A stretch of 64,000 bases of DNA, taken from positions 1,116,001 to 1,180,000 of the forward strand of contig JAJNNX010000002.1 of assembly GCA_023159155.1 (NCBI GenBank). The letters are read 5' to 3'. The position numbers and the translations under genes were made by a program. Below the pieces are notes generated by a model. It had not been told where the DNA came from. It saw only the letters and a list, made by a program, of their open reading frames with translations, and did no database searches. Positions 54,707-64,000 of the stretch are shown in pieces. The stretch's first letter is position 1; every line of letters starts with the position of its first letter. Origin of the DNA: Ustulina deusta (Eukaryota > Ascomycota > Sordariomycetes > Xylariales > Xylariaceae).

Positions 54707-56482
54707 ATGGGCCCCTTCGCCCTCTCAGTGCCAGGCTACCGCTTAGGCGTGCATCCACACAAGCGTCGACATCATGAGACGGCACAACGAGATGAAGTGG
54801 CACGGTCGCCGTCTCCGCGCACCGACTCGGATACGGAAACGCAGTTCTCGTCTACTCCGCGCTTACCTTCGGAGACCATCAACCCACTCAGCCACAGCCC
54901 CGACACGCTGCACCAACTCGCAGTCGCCGGGCTCTCACCAGAAGATGAGCTGCCATCGCGAATGCACAGGGGATTTCCCCACAAGCCGCTGCCCACTAGA
55001 GATCCGCGTAGACGGCGCAAAGGACCGTCTCAAAGTCCGCTTTTCGGCAGTGACGGCGGTGCTACCAGCGGGACCGAGACAGATACCACCGTCACTTCTC
55101 AGCGGGCCGGAAAATTCGACAGTATCGACGGGACACGTCATTCGGCGCGCATACACCACCTGAGCACCATGACGGCCATCATGCACCGTTGTCTCCGCGA
55201 CGGCGATATCGCGCGCGCGAAGAGGGCTTTCGGCCTGCTCGTGCGGACTAGGGATGTAGATGTACGGATCGACAATCTCTGGGCCATCGGGTCGGAGATC
55301 CTGATGCGCGATGGCGAGGAAGAAGTAATCACGTCTGGGCTCAAGAAACCATCCTTGCTATCATCGTCGGCGTCTCGTGGCAAAGCACAAGCAGACGCAT
55401 ACGCATTCTCTTCTGTTGATGCAGACTCCGACTCAGACATGGCGGAAACAGGAGACGAAGAAGAAGTAGCAATACTAGAAGAAGAAGGGGATGCCAAAAG
55501 AAATCCCCAGCCGCCCCAACGCTGGGGCAGCGCAGCCAACTTCGCACAAGTAAAAGTCTATCTGGAGACGCTGGCGCAGCACCATCCGCACGACCCGAAG
55601 CGGCCGGCCCTGACGAGCGCCGTCGACTTCTGGCCCGCGCTCTTCGGCATCGAGCTGTACAACCTCGACGCCGAGTTCCAGAACGCGCTCTATCGCATCT
55701 ACGCCGAATCCGGCTTTCCCCCCTCTTCCACCTCCTCCCCTTCTTCTTCTTCTTCTTCTTTTTCCAGATCGTCTTCGCCGGGCCGTGACGAGAGCGCAGA
55801 TAGAATGGACTTAGACGACGAGTACCACGACGACATGGATCCAGATCGGGGGAACTCCACTTCTTCTCGGAAAAGCCGAGGACGGAACGGCGACGGGGAA
55901 GAAGAAGATGATAATGATGATGAAGATGAAGATGATGAGGCATCCACAGCCCGCCACACCGCCCTCGACGCCCTGCGCGCCGCAACGCGACGCGGCGCCC
56001 TCGAGATCGCGGCGCGCATCGACGGCCTCCTCGAGAACGCCCCCTACACCACGCACGCGGAGCTGCTCCGTCTGCGCGCCCACGCGGCGCTGTTCGTCGG
56101 GGATCTGCACGTGCCCTCGCGTCTCGCGGAGCGCCACGCCCAGCACGAGCGGCGGCGCGAGAGAGGAGAAGGAAGAGGAGGAGGAGGAGGAGGAGGCAGC
56201 AGCGCGGCTTTCGGGCGGGGGACCGCGCGGGGAGACGTCTCGCTCCGCGAAGAAGCGGGACGGCGGCTCCGGGGGCGCGCCAGGACGCCCGCTGACCACG
56301 TGGCGTTGGCCAGGCGCGACGAGGAGCAGGAGAGGGCCAGGGTCTTCTTCGGACGCGTCGTGGCGGCCAAGGGGAGGTTGGAGGAGTGGGTGGTGCGGTT
56401 TCTAGATGAAGAAGAAGAAGAAGAAGAAGAAGAAGAGGAGGAGGAGGAGGCGGATGGGGAGGAAGGGCCGCGACGTCGGTGA
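54707..56482 (+). CDS. rrn11: RNA polymerase I core factor subunit Rrn11
   Basis: Single exon, 591 residues. Residues 1-140 are polar. The recognisable block is SARIHHLSTMTAIMHRCLRD, GDIARAKRAFGLLVRTRDVDV and LWAIGSEILMRDGEE, the TPR-like Rrn11 signature. A second conserved part is YLETLAQHHPHD and VDFWPALFGIELYNLDAEF. Long Ser- and acid-rich inserts (SSSSSSFSRSSS, EEEDDNDDEDEDDE) interrupt the fold, and the C-terminus is a run of Glu from a GAA/GAG repeat. Rrn11 with Rrn6 and Rrn7 forms the core factor that recruits Pol I to rDNA. The inserts are unusual in length but typical in composition for filamentous fungi. Confidence 0.9.
   Translation: MGPFALSVPGYRLGVHPHKRRHHETAQRDEVARSPSPRTDSDTETQFSSTPRLPSETINPLSHSPDTLHQLAVAGLSPEDELPSRMHRGFPHKPLPTRDPRRRRKGPSQSPLFGSDGGATSGTETDTTVTSQRAGKFDSIDGTRHSARIHHLSTMTAIMHRCLRDGDIARAKRAFGLLVRTRDVDVRIDNLWAIGSEILMRDGEEEVITSGLKKPSLLSSSASRGKAQADAYAFSSVDADSDSDMAETGDEEEVAILEEEGDAKRNPQPPQRWGSAANFAQVKVYLETLAQHHPHDPKRPALTSAVDFWPALFGIELYNLDAEFQNALYRIYAESGFPPSSTSSPSSSSSSFSRSSSPGRDESADRMDLDDEYHDDMDPDRGNSTSSRKSRGRNGDGEEEDDNDDEDEDDEASTARHTALDALRAATRRGALEIAARIDGLLENAPYTTHAELLRLRAHAALFVGDLHVPSRLAERHAQHERRRERGEGRGGGGGGGSSAAFGRGTARGDVSLREEAGRRLRGRARTPADHVALARRDEEQERARVFFGRVVAAKGRLEEWVVRFLDEEEEEEEEEEEEEEADGEEGPRRR
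56408..56447 (+). repeat. GAA/GAG trinucleotide repeat in RRN11
   Basis: About 13 consecutive Glu codons near the 3' end of RRN11 (GAA repeats followed by GAG repeats). Smaller CTT and GAG tracts occur at about 55738-55760 and 56166-56195. Confidence 0.9.
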
Positions 56483-57111
56483 CTTATGACGATTGTGGTG
56501 ATTTGAAGAGCCAGTTCCCTTTTTTTTTTCTTTGCTCTTAATGTCAAGATACCCCCCCTATCTATCTTCTTGTCTTGTTAGATAGCTTCTTCCCATATAC
56601 GTGGCAGCGGCGGTAAAACTCTGCATTCCTATAAAAAAGGTTTTGGTCATTCATATTACCAGCTAGATGCATGCCCCCTAGCATTCATTCGCTCGACACA
56701 AGATTGTATAGTCTGCGTTCCTATATGTCAGGTGATGTTGTCGATGAATGATCTATATCAACTTCTTAGCCAAAAGCCATGATTTCGAGGAACCTACAAG
56801 AACGAAAAGATGACGGAGTTACATTTGAGCAAATATTTTCCTATCACGAGCAAGTAAGTAAGTAATACATACATTGCAAATTCCAATATTCGATTCCATT
56901 GCACCTGTCTCTTCAAGCAGTACAAGTGAGGAAATAGCGCTAGAATTACAGATCCATTGGTGAACATGGAGACGGCAGTGACCCCGTGTAAAGCCACCGT
57001 CCATCTCATACAGCAATCATTCATTGCTCAGGGCAAAAACCAGCCCCCAGCCACAGCACTCCCTCGATACATAAAAAGGTAATGAATGGGTTAAGCAGTA
57101 CGGTGCAACAG
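56483..57111. other. Intergenic, convergent 3' ends
   Basis: 629 bp between RRN11 (plus) and YIP4 (minus); T-rich 3' flanks, no gene seen. Confidence 0.5.
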
Positions 57112-58310
57112 TTAGCTAATGAAGCACAGACAACCCAGCCCGATGTAAAATATAAATAAGGGGTACACGGCGATTCCAACACGGTTACTGACGACGCCAC
57201 TGCCGCCGAGAATGCTAACACCTGCGGCCATCGCCCAGGCCACGAGTACGATGTAGACGGGAATCCGGGGAATCGGGGGCAGGCCTATTGCCGATAGCAG
57301 CGCAGCGATGACGAGTGGGAACAGTGTGTAACCGATGATGCACACACTCTGCATGAAGGATCTATATTCAGATTAGTATCCAGATATTCATTTTGCTGCA
57401 AATTGAGCTCTTCTAAGTCTGCAGGCTTCACGCAAGCGCCCGAAGGGGTAATTGGGATGGATAGAGGACTCACATGTTCCCGCCCAGCAACTTGATCTGC
57501 AGCGTGACGATTGCCTCTCCAATCCATACGATGGCAAAGACGCCCGAGAAGATGGCGTCCTTTTGTTTGGGTTGGCCGCAGATACTCAATAGCACGGACA
57601 GTAACAGACAGAAGATCAGAGGCCCCCATAAATCCCAATCTCTGAGGCCGGGCGTCATGTTGTTCTGGCTGAGCAAGGACTCGGGGTCCATGACTCTGCC
57701 GGCAAGGGACTGCAGCTCCTCGCGGGCGCCCGAGAGCCCAGCGCCTCGGAGGTTGGCGTACGCGCCGCGTAATCCCCCACTCGCCATGCCGCTTTCCAGC
57801 ATCGAGCCGCCGAACAGGTACCGTGGGTACAGCACCTCGCGCATCTTGGACCAGACGGCCAGGAGGTCCCGGCGCACCGTCTCCCACACCGTCTCGTCGA
57901 TCGTGTTCTGCGGCGCGCGCCGGTCGTCGCCGGGGATCCGCGACGTGAGAAAGGATTCGTTGAGCGGTCGAGAGGATGCCGACGACGGTCCGGCCTGCCC
58001 GCCGATGTTGCCGGTCAAGGGCGCCCGCTGCGACTCTGCATTGGATAAGGGGTCGTCGAAGTCATTGAGGTCGGCTGTTGGAGCGGTGCGCGAACACTTG
58101 TTAGCCCGATGTCACCCTCCCCTTCGCAGGTCTAGCGCGCGGCCGAGCCTGGAGCTTGCAGCTTGCAGCGCGGAGCAGCAGCAGACGCCATGCTCAAGAC
58201 CTCAGACCACCCGGGGGTGCTTCAACTCTCGACTCACCATCATCTGGGTCAATGAGGTCATCCTCATCCTCGACGTGCGGGCTGTTGTATTGGTGGCTTG
58301 AGGCGGCCAT
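57112..58310 (-). CDS. yip4: Yip1-domain Golgi membrane protein (Yip4/YIPF6)
   Basis: Three exons (58310-58238, 58074-57474, 57361-57112) encode 307 residues. The first 125 residues are polar (MAASSHQYNSPHVEDEDDLID). The Yip1 core begins TIDETVWETVRRDLLAVWSK and LYPR, then DWDLWGPLIFCLLLSVLLSI, GVFAIVWIGEAIVTLQIKLL, ISFMQSVCIIGYTLFPLVIA, and two further helices, giving five transmembrane segments. Yip proteins bind Rab GTPases and act in ER-Golgi and intra-Golgi traffic; YIPF6/Yip4 is the closest match by the GGNISFMQSVCI block. The junction at the third exon yields GGN-IS-FMQ in frame. Confidence 0.94.
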
Positions 58311-59153
58311 CTTGATGCAGGGAGCTGGAGAGAGCTCGGCGGACCTCGTCCAGGATATAGCTTCTCGAGCTTCCTCGTTTTTGCCCAGGCACACTCTCTC
58401 TCGACTGGGGAAGCCGCCTTGTCAAGTTCCTACTCTCTTCTTCAGGTACGTCTTCGTTCTTGGGCGTCCGATGGAGTGTTCGTGTGAAGGCCGTGAACGC
58501 GGCGAGGCATGTGTACGTTTGTTTGTGAATGTTTGTTGTAAGTTGCGCTAGGAAATGTCAACCTGGCGATTGAGGTTGCCTATCTGCTCTACCTGGGTAC
58601 CTGTCTGTTCCAGTCGCGGAATAAAGAATCGATATAAAGATATAATAGGCCGTTCATTGCATAAACCAACTAAGTGAGCATCTAAAGTTCCTTTTAGGTA
58701 AGTGCCCCATGATAACCTGGAATTACATTAACCTACCTAGGTACTAAGTACATAACTATAGTTCGACACTGCAGGGCTGAATTTAGTGGACGACCTGTGA
58801 GCTTTAGGTAGTAGGTACCGAGACAGGTTCGCAAAACAGCATCGAATTCTACCCGGGTAGGGAAAAACTATATTGTTCTTAGGGGGTATCTTTGACTTTT
58901 TAATATCCAGAATGGAGTACATGTTTGAACGCCGTCTCTCCTGCTTCAAAGAGAAGCAAGCGATGCGAACAGTGGACCATTCTTCCACCCGTACATCATC
59001 AGACGTATTTCGGTGCCATATCTGATGCCATATCCATTCCATAAACGTAATTGCAATTATGCTGCCCGGAAACGCCTTGCTCAAATCATACTCGCATAAA
59101 ACAACTTATATGAATCTTTAAGTAGACCATTTACATCAGTTTCTGCTGGTGAT
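58311..59153. other. Intergenic
   Basis: Between YIP4 (promoter side) and the PAS gene 3' end. Contains ACCTACCTAGGTAC at 58731-58744 and AGGTAGTAGGTACC near 58806. No gene seen. Confidence 0.45.
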
Positions 59154-61185
59154 TCAGTTCCACATTTGACTCGAGTCCTCAGATACGTCTCCGAAGCCAT
59201 TTGCTCGTGCGGGTGGAATTTGGTCTTGGTTTACATGATGTTGGTTGTATGGGGTGGGCGCTTCTACCCATACTCCATCCGCCCACTGTTGTTGGAGGGT
59301 GCTGTCTTCGTATCCAGTTACAGAATACGGCGATTGTAGTTGAACGTTAGAGTAGGGCCGCGGCTCCTGTGAAGGTCCAGTGACCGGCGAGTTCGGCCAG
59401 AGGGAAGTATCTGAGTGGCTAGAATGCATGCTGTTGAACCGATCGAGTGGATGAGTGTGGCCTCGCCCTCCCTCAGCAGTAGGACCTGGGGTGTAAAGGG
59501 GATGTATTTGGGGAGTCGCTTCGGCCGGGTGTACTTGAATTGACCTACCGCCCCGATATCTCGATGATAACGGCTTGGGTCCAAGGTAGGAAGTTTTGGG
59601 GGCAGCGGGGTCCCAGATCGGAAGGCCGTCAGGAGGTTGGGATTCGCCACTCGGGTGGCCACGACTGTAGGAAGCAAGGTTCCCGTTGATTCCGACCAAA
59701 CCCCACGCGAAGACGGCCACATCCCTAATCGATTTCATTAGTTGGTCACTCGGTGGCCCTCCAGCCGCCTTGACGTGTTCTCGTACAGGCATGTACTGAG
59801 GTAGAAAAGGTGGCTGGAAATTATAGAACAATTCGGGTGGGTAGTTGGGACGAACCGGGTGCTCGCTCCAAGGTGCGGCAAACAATCCATTTTCAAAGTC
59901 TGTCGGGAGCATTGGTGGGTGGAGAGATGGTATTTGTGGCCGCGCCTTTCTGAGCACCATGACGAGCCCATCCGAGGTGCAAGAAACGACGGCCTCGAGT
60001 TCACGTGTCGGTATCGGTTCGCGACGGCGAGCTTGTAGCAGTCGCTGTGTTCCTAGTCTCTGAGGGCCTTGAGTACTTGCCGTCTGGGCTGGGCTCCTAG
60101 GTGTAGCAGAAAACTCATGTTGAGCATTCAGCTCATCCGCAACCATGGGCTGGTTTATCTGCGGGCTGCTACTGGCCTCTCTCTTAATGAAGGTACCTAG
60201 TCCATCATCCACCGAGACGCCTGTCAGATCGTCTAAACGCACTCCACAATCAGAGTCATTTTCTGATGCAGTATCTTGTTGGTCCTCCATTTCCACATCG
60301 CCTTCATTTTCTTCGGAATCTTCTCGTACTCGAGGGTCTCGTGACCAGAAGCGAAGGTAAGCAATGGAATCGTTCGCCTTGGCGCTTTCGAGGCATTTTA
60401 TAGCGTCGCTCCAACAGTTCTCTGCGATACATTCATAAAGACTCTTACCCTGAAGCTGGTCCGGTCCGACGCCAAGTATCGAAGATACTGCATTTGTTGC
60501 AAACATGATGGATAACGTTCGCGTAAACCTGTTTAGAATCAGGGCCGCACGGGGTTCCCGCTCTGTTGGCTGCATTTTAAATTTGGGTGACAGGTGTTCT
60601 AGCATATGGTAGCGAGGATCCCTTGGCGAGCAAGAGAATATTCTTCGTATCTGGGGTGCCTCAATCGCCCGTCCTAGCAGAGAATTAGCAGGGCGCGAAA
60701 AAAGACACGAGGTATAAAATGGTCTCGTAACGCACTCTCACTTTTCTCGCCCCGGCGATATACGCTTGTGCATGCCACCAAGACATTGTGAACAACGGTA
60801 AAGCAACACTCGCAACTCACCCACCGGCCATCTTTGGACAATATGCGAGCATAATGCAAAACCGCTGCCTTGTCCAACAGCACGCCTCTATTATGCACTG
60901 ACCGGGCAAAAGGAATCTCATCAGGGTGAAAATAGTCAAAACTGGATTTTCCCAGAACTTCGTGGGGCTGGTAGCCCAAGATATCGACTATTGACTCTGA
61001 TGCGAAGAGGATATTGGCGTCACGGGACAGGTCTGGGAGATGTAAGTAAGCCTATGAGTCCCGACGCAGGGGGGAGGACCTAGTCGGCCAAGCGGGTATA
61101 GACTTTGATGAGTGGAGCTTAGCTCGCCAGAGACGACGATCTATGGAGAATACTTACTGTGAATGGTCATAAATGTCTGCTCCAT
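59154..61185 (-). CDS. Two-PAS-domain protein, non-LOV, with disordered C-terminus
   Basis: Three exons (61185-61158, 61032-60742, 60673-59154) encode 612 residues. The first PAS domain (about 1-105) reads MEQTFMTIHNLSRDANILFA, SIVDILGYQPHEVLGKS, FDYFHPDEIPFARSVH and SKDGRWVSCECCFTVVHNVL. A second PAS-like part (about 145-245) has SIMFATNAVSSILGVGPDQL and KSLYECIAENCW. There is no GRNCRFLQ cysteine motif, so it is not a LOV photoreceptor. The rest is proline-, serine- and acid-rich, with no zinc finger or bHLH seen. Fungal PAS-only proteins of this type are thought to be regulators or partners of transcription factors; that is inference. Introns (125 and 68 bp) fit in phase. Confidence 0.88.
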
Positions 61186-64000
61186 GAGAATGACAAGCCA
61201 GCCTTGTTGCCACTATCCGCCAGACCAATACAAATCGAGATGGGAATTTGGACAATGTGTCAACGGCTACAGTTCATATAAACCGCGCTTATCATGCAAT
61301 ATAAAGCACCAGCAGTTTTTTGCTGTCCAGCAAATTAGCAAGACTTTGGCGAATGGCGCGGTAGGTTCCGAGAGCGCTGGTTGTCGCACTGGACAGGGAA
61401 TCGGCCGTTCACAAAAGGCCGGGCGAAACGAGCGAACGAGATGTCTCTGAATAACCGAGTAATGTATGACACAAACCCCACTCTCGCCGTCGGGGAAAGT
61501 GATGAGTCTCACAAGCCGTGTGTGTCAGGCAAGACAAAGCGGTGTAACGTCAGGGTATGATGAGGAAGAGAGGCCTGTGACGGTGGCTTGAGGGCACTGT
61601 CGATGTCGATATGATACTATAGCAGGTAGCCCGAAGAGAGTGAGCGAGCGAGCGAGCGAGTGAGTGAGTGCCCGAACATGGGGTTCTGAGCGCGTCACGG
61701 CGGGCCTTTAGGTCTCTCGGCTTGGTGCAGCGACACTAGCGAGCCTAGGACCACGTTCGCAGACGTCGGTAGCCACTCAGAACAGAGAAGAGGCTCTAGA
61801 CCTGATCTGGGTGTCGGGGTGGGAGTTGTTTGTGACAGCAGGTAAGCGGCAGACCCTCGGGCGTAAATGGTCAGATTAGTGACGAGCGCAGTCAAAGAAG
61901 ACAGGACAGGACAGGACAAGACAAGGCGTAATGCAATGTAATGTACGGATAGTCAAGACACCGTCCCCAAATATCATTCTCCGAATGAAAAGCAGCGCGG
62001 GTCTGGGAGAGAAGGGGGAGGAGGAGAAGCCACCGGTGCCATAGGAAATAGACAGAGATATCAATAGATATTGGAGCGTAGTATTGGCGTGCGTTGACGT
62101 GTGTTTTAAAACTGCTCACCCCCGTCTTCCGGGTCTTCTTGATGTACATACACATGGTAGAAAAGATGCCATTCGTCAATGCTTCGTACCCACCACCCGA
62201 GCGTTTCTGGAACAGTTGAACCACACAAGACGGCGCTCCAAGCACTGCTCCAAGCAATACCTACTCCAAGCTGCCCGATTTGCTGGTAATACCATACGCG
62301 TCTATACGTTGCTTTTGGCCAGGGAATTGGATGCATGCGGCTTCATTAGGACAACCTTCTCAATCTTTTAGGTATTCTATGTATTCTACCTACTACATAG
62401 TATGTATGTATATATTATTGGAACCAGCCTCTCATTGACGTACCAAGCTTTTTAGGACGGAACCCTGATAGCGCAACGTTTTTAACGGGTGGGGAGGACC
62501 GGGGGCTTCCTGACCTGCTGTCGGCAATATTTCACTGCCTAATAATTTGCCCTCTTTACTTTCCCATGAAGTCATTCCCATATTGCCTCATGGTCCACGC
62601 GCGAGACTTTATACCCGGATTATAGTAACTACAGTAAACTCGTTTTCCTGGGGGGGACAAGCAGTAAAACTCGTATCTAAACCAATTTACTACTTGAGCC
62701 ACATTTATATAGCCAATAATTATAAGGCATTTAAATATTTAGCCCGGCAGTGAGAACTGTCTCCTTGGGGTTTTTTTTTCCCCTTCTGCACTAGAGTCGC
62801 CAATCGTCATTAATTAGAAACCGCCGAGAACTACATACAACTTCTCGGTGATTGTGTTCCAACTTAAGTCCGCGGCCCTAAGTGGTACGTAGCTAGACTA
62901 CATACAGTACGTGTAGTGTGTCGTCACTTATGCCTTTCATTGCCCTTTGATTCGTTACAAGACAGCATTGCGGCGTTATTTGAGTGAGAGACTGGTACTA
63001 ATTATGCCATCACTGAACAGGAGCGGCAGGTATTTGCTTTTATTTCCGCCCCCGAAAACAAACACGATTGGTCTGCTATAATTTAGGTAAACCCTGAAAT
63101 AATCTCATGAAACAGGTCAGGTGCTCTTTGACGAGTTTTGGCCAGGGAATGCTCGAGGCCAAATACCAAGTTTGCGCTGCGATTACGGAAATGCAGGCAC
63201 AATACCTATAAGTAGGGTCGATGTTGTGAAAGTTCCGAAGATATGGCCTCTCACAGTTTGACACCTGTAATCACACCACCCGTAGCACGTCTCAAACGGT
63301 TACTTTAAATATACTAGTACCGAAGGGTCTAGGGTAGGTTGCCGATAGCCTATTGGTATACCTAATTATAGTCTGACTATATGTGTACTAAGCCATTTCT
63401 GTTCATACTCAAGCGAAGGGATCTGAATTCAGGCAACTGGATAACTTGGCTGGCTCAAGACTGAAGCTCGAGAATCCATAATTGCGGAGACTCCGCACTT
63501 ATAACCCACTATAATATATAATATTCTATACCGAACTAGGTAGACCTTGCGACATTTAGCGGGACAATCATCCGAACCGCAAGTGCCTTGCAATTCGGCC
63601 CATAGAGACGGTCGATGGATACAGTTGCCAAGATAAATGGGGATCGAGTGTCTACAAGTTGGGGAAGGTGAAAACGTAGTGGCTTGTGCTTCAGGGAAAC
63701 GGTCCTAGTCAAAACGGAATTCCCTAAGTATCGTCAACGGCTCAATTAAGACCGAATAGTGTACCGAGGTAGGTATGCCTGTACTGTACTCAAGAGAACA
63801 TAATGCCGCATTCGCTTTGCCCTTTGTCCCGCTTAAAATTTTGGTGCTATGTACTAGGTATAGGGCATGTTGCTTTCCTTTTCTTCTCAATACTCACCTA
63901 CCCTAATCGTCTACTCATAAACTCTGATCTCTGATGTCATGCTTTTTGGCATGCTTGTTGTTTTGTTAGCACCCAAGCATTGTGGACCGTTTCCGGTTCC
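61186..64000. other. Gene-poor right end (2.8 kb)
   Basis: The part up to about 62000 is the probable promoter and leader of the PAS gene and includes the tetranucleotide repeat below and an ACAGG repeat near 61901-61920. Beyond that it is AT-rich with only short, unconvincing ORFs. Several TAGGTA/CTACC motifs occur (62370-62400, 63333, 63540, 63766, 63856). Confidence 0.45.
61639..61670 (+). repeat. GAGC/GAGT tetranucleotide repeat
   Basis: Eight units of GAGC or GAGT in tandem about 460 bp upstream of the PAS gene start. Confidence 0.85.

Noticed and set aside
55341..56547. Several ORFs on the minus strand opposite RRN11
   Set aside because: Poly-Ser and poly-Arg shadows of the GAA/GAG and Ser repeats in RRN11.
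1..64000. CRISPR arrays, operons with ribosome binding sites, prophage or insertion sequences
   Set aside because: The sequence is fungal with spliced genes. No direct-repeat/spacer array or bacterial mobile element was seen.

Overview
The window is nuclear DNA of a filamentous ascomycete (Pezizomycotina, most like a Sordariomycete). Genes are split by short GT-AG introns of about 47-300 bp, many with a CTAAC/CTGAC-type branch site. The orthologues are typical fungal ones (Bud23, Svp26, Rex4, Mcm6, Urk1, Gid8, Rrn11, Gvp36), and there are lineage-expanded 2EXR and NACHT/STAND proteins. No bacterial, viral or complete transposon gene was found. Exon boundaries were set by hand from frame continuity, splice consensus and family likeness.

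Layout. 1-5.6 kb: a PRA1-family membrane protein, an unusual low-complexity ORF directly behind it, a minus-strand single-TM protein and a J-domain protein. 5.6-16 kb: a degenerate protein-kinase pseudogene, a TXNL1-type thioredoxin-PITH protein, about 3.4 kb without a convincing gene, two 2EXR-type genes and an intron-containing tRNA-Ser(CGA). 17-22 kb: a trans-sulfuration-family PLP enzyme, Bud23 and Svp26. 22-26.8 kb: gene-poor, with a third 2EXR gene and a 21-bp hairpin. 26.8-32 kb: REX4 and MCM6 diverge from a promoter holding four ACGCG boxes; a small ORF converges on MCM6. 32-37.4 kb: a large NACHT/STAND (NLR-like) protein and an alpha/beta hydrolase. 37.9-45 kb: the ten-exon URK1, GID8, and a divergent pair of oxidative-phosphorylation genes (NDUFS4 and ATP synthase f). 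45-64 kb: a very long disordered protein, a Gvp36-type BAR protein, complex I NDUFA5, RRN11, YIP4, a two-PAS-domain protein, and a gene-poor end.

How the genes relate. Most are single-copy housekeeping genes spanning several systems: secretory traffic (PRA1, Svp26, Gvp36, Yip4), respiration (NDUFS4, NDUFA5, ATP17), ribosome biogenesis and rDNA transcription (Bud23, Rex4, Rrn11), replication (Mcm6), pyrimidine salvage (Urk1) and regulated proteolysis (Gid8). They do not form a biosynthetic cluster. The accessory layer is the 2EXR genes, the STAND protein, the kinase pseudogene and long intergenic tracts peppered with a TAGGTAGGTA/ACCTAGGT-type motif. The points most worth a second look are the ORF fused head-to-tail behind PRA1, the STAND receptor, the kinase relic, and a probable GC-AG intron in URK1.
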